In this document: one piece after another, positions 49,225 through 49,511 of the stretch
How positions within the stretch are numbered: the stretch's first letter is position 1
Layout: each line of letters starts with the position of its first letter
DNA from: Nevskia soli DSM 19509
Lineage (GTDB): Bacteria > Pseudomonadota > Gammaproteobacteria > Nevskiales > Nevskiaceae
Direction of reading: 5' to 3'
Assembly (NCBI RefSeq): GCF_000711955.1
Contig: NZ_JONR01000038.1
Location: 1-49,511, forward strand
Length of the DNA stretch: 49,511 nucleotides
Notes under the pieces: model-generated
What the model was told of the DNA's origin: nothing
Database searches by the model: none
Seen by the model: the letters and a program-made list of their open reading frames with translations, nothing else
Program-made: the position numbers and the translations under genes

Positions 49225-49511
49225 ATGGCAGAGCCTCAGAAAGCATCGGATTTACAGCGACGGCGACTCAAGGCTGGTCGTCTGTTGCAGCAGGGTGTGC
49301 ACCAATCGGAAGTCGCCCGGCGCGTGGGCGTCAGCCCTGAGGCGGTGCGCAAATGGCGGCTGAAGCTGGAGGCTGAAGGTCCGGGGGCGCTCAAAGATGG
49401 TCGCCGCGGCCGTCCGGCGGGATTGGATCAGGCGCAGCGCCGTGAATTGGTCAAAGCCCTCAAGGTCGGGGCGGTCATGCAGGGATTTCCTACTGAGCTG
49501 TGGACGCTGCC
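49225..49511 (+). mobile_element. IS630-family transposase, N-terminal part (runs off the right edge)
   Basis: The ATG at 49225 follows GGAGGG and opens a frame to the window end, giving about 95 residues. The N-terminal helix-turn-helix is HQSEVARRVGVSPEAVRKWRLKLEAEG, followed by the 'GALKDGRRGRPAGLD' linker and a second helical unit ending PTELWTL, the layout of IS630-type transposases. The DDE catalytic domain lies beyond the edge. It appears to have landed in the TIR-like gene on its left. Confidence 0.88.

Noticed and set aside
1..49511. CRISPR arrays, tRNA and rRNA genes, integrase or relaxase genes
   Set aside because: No regularly spaced repeats, cloverleaf or rRNA sequences, tyrosine or serine recombinase motifs, or relaxase His clusters were seen when reading both strands.

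Overview
The window looks like part of a Pseudomonadota (proteobacterial) genome, most likely a gamma- or betaproteobacterium. It carries a catabolic and metalloid cargo region next to the transfer and maintenance backbone of an integrative conjugative element or conjugative plasmid. The basis is the VirB-type secretion operon, the ParB/ArdC/DUF3560/TOPRIM maintenance block, proteobacterial-style ArsS and VTT-domain proteins, and a LuxR acyl-homoserine-lactone-type regulator. I cannot name the species. The backbone (about 30.3-48.3 kb) and the truncated aldehyde dehydrogenase at the left edge are visibly richer in G+C than the 1-30 kb cargo, so the window is a mosaic.

Region 1 (1-15.1 kb) is a catabolic island. 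It opens with a tungsten/molybdenum bis-pterin enzyme that matches acetylene hydratase closely at the active-site positions. Its own MoaD-like sulfur carrier and MoaC follow it. Then come a ClC-type Cl-/H+ antiporter, an NAD(P)-binding reductase, a beta-etherase-like glutathione transferase, two medium-chain reductases, a ketopantoate-reductase-like enzyme, an enoyl-CoA hydratase, a LinB-like haloalkane dehalogenase, a second glutathione transferase, a TetR regulator and an NmrA-like reductase. Together they suggest use or detoxification of small halogenated or unsaturated compounds, with the ClC protein possibly removing the chloride released. An exactly repeated 19-nt motif lies upstream of both the hydratase and the dehalogenase, which hints at co-regulation.

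Region 2 (15.2-18.3 kb) holds a second TetR regulator and two divergently transcribed, mutually homologous membrane proteins of a family I do not recognise. Region 3 (18.4-28.4 kb) is an arsenosugar-type cluster: a VTT-membrane/FAD-disulfide reductase fusion, the radical SAM protein ArsS, an MFS transporter, an outer-membrane protein, a metallophosphoesterase-like protein, two small glycosyltransferases translationally coupled by ATGA overlaps, and a fatty acid hydroxylase superfamily protein. A zinc alcohol dehydrogenase follows. No arsM methyltransferase is visible. A LuxR solo and a convergent SnoaL-like gene close the cargo.

Region 4 (30.3-39.8 kb) is a compact virB2-3-4-5-(7)-x-6-8-9-10-11 operon with many stop/start overlaps. 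Region 5 (40-48.3 kb) contains an unrecognised 416-residue protein, ParB, DUF3560 and ArdC-like antirestriction proteins, a TOPRIM primase-like protein and small proteins of the element. Two 177-nt leader copies precede the DUF3560 gene and a 57-residue protein gene; they share foldable hairpins and look like a structured RNA element. At the right edge a TIR-like gene fragment lies against the start of an IS630-family transposase. No relaxase, VirD4, integrase, tRNA, rRNA or CRISPR array is visible in the window.
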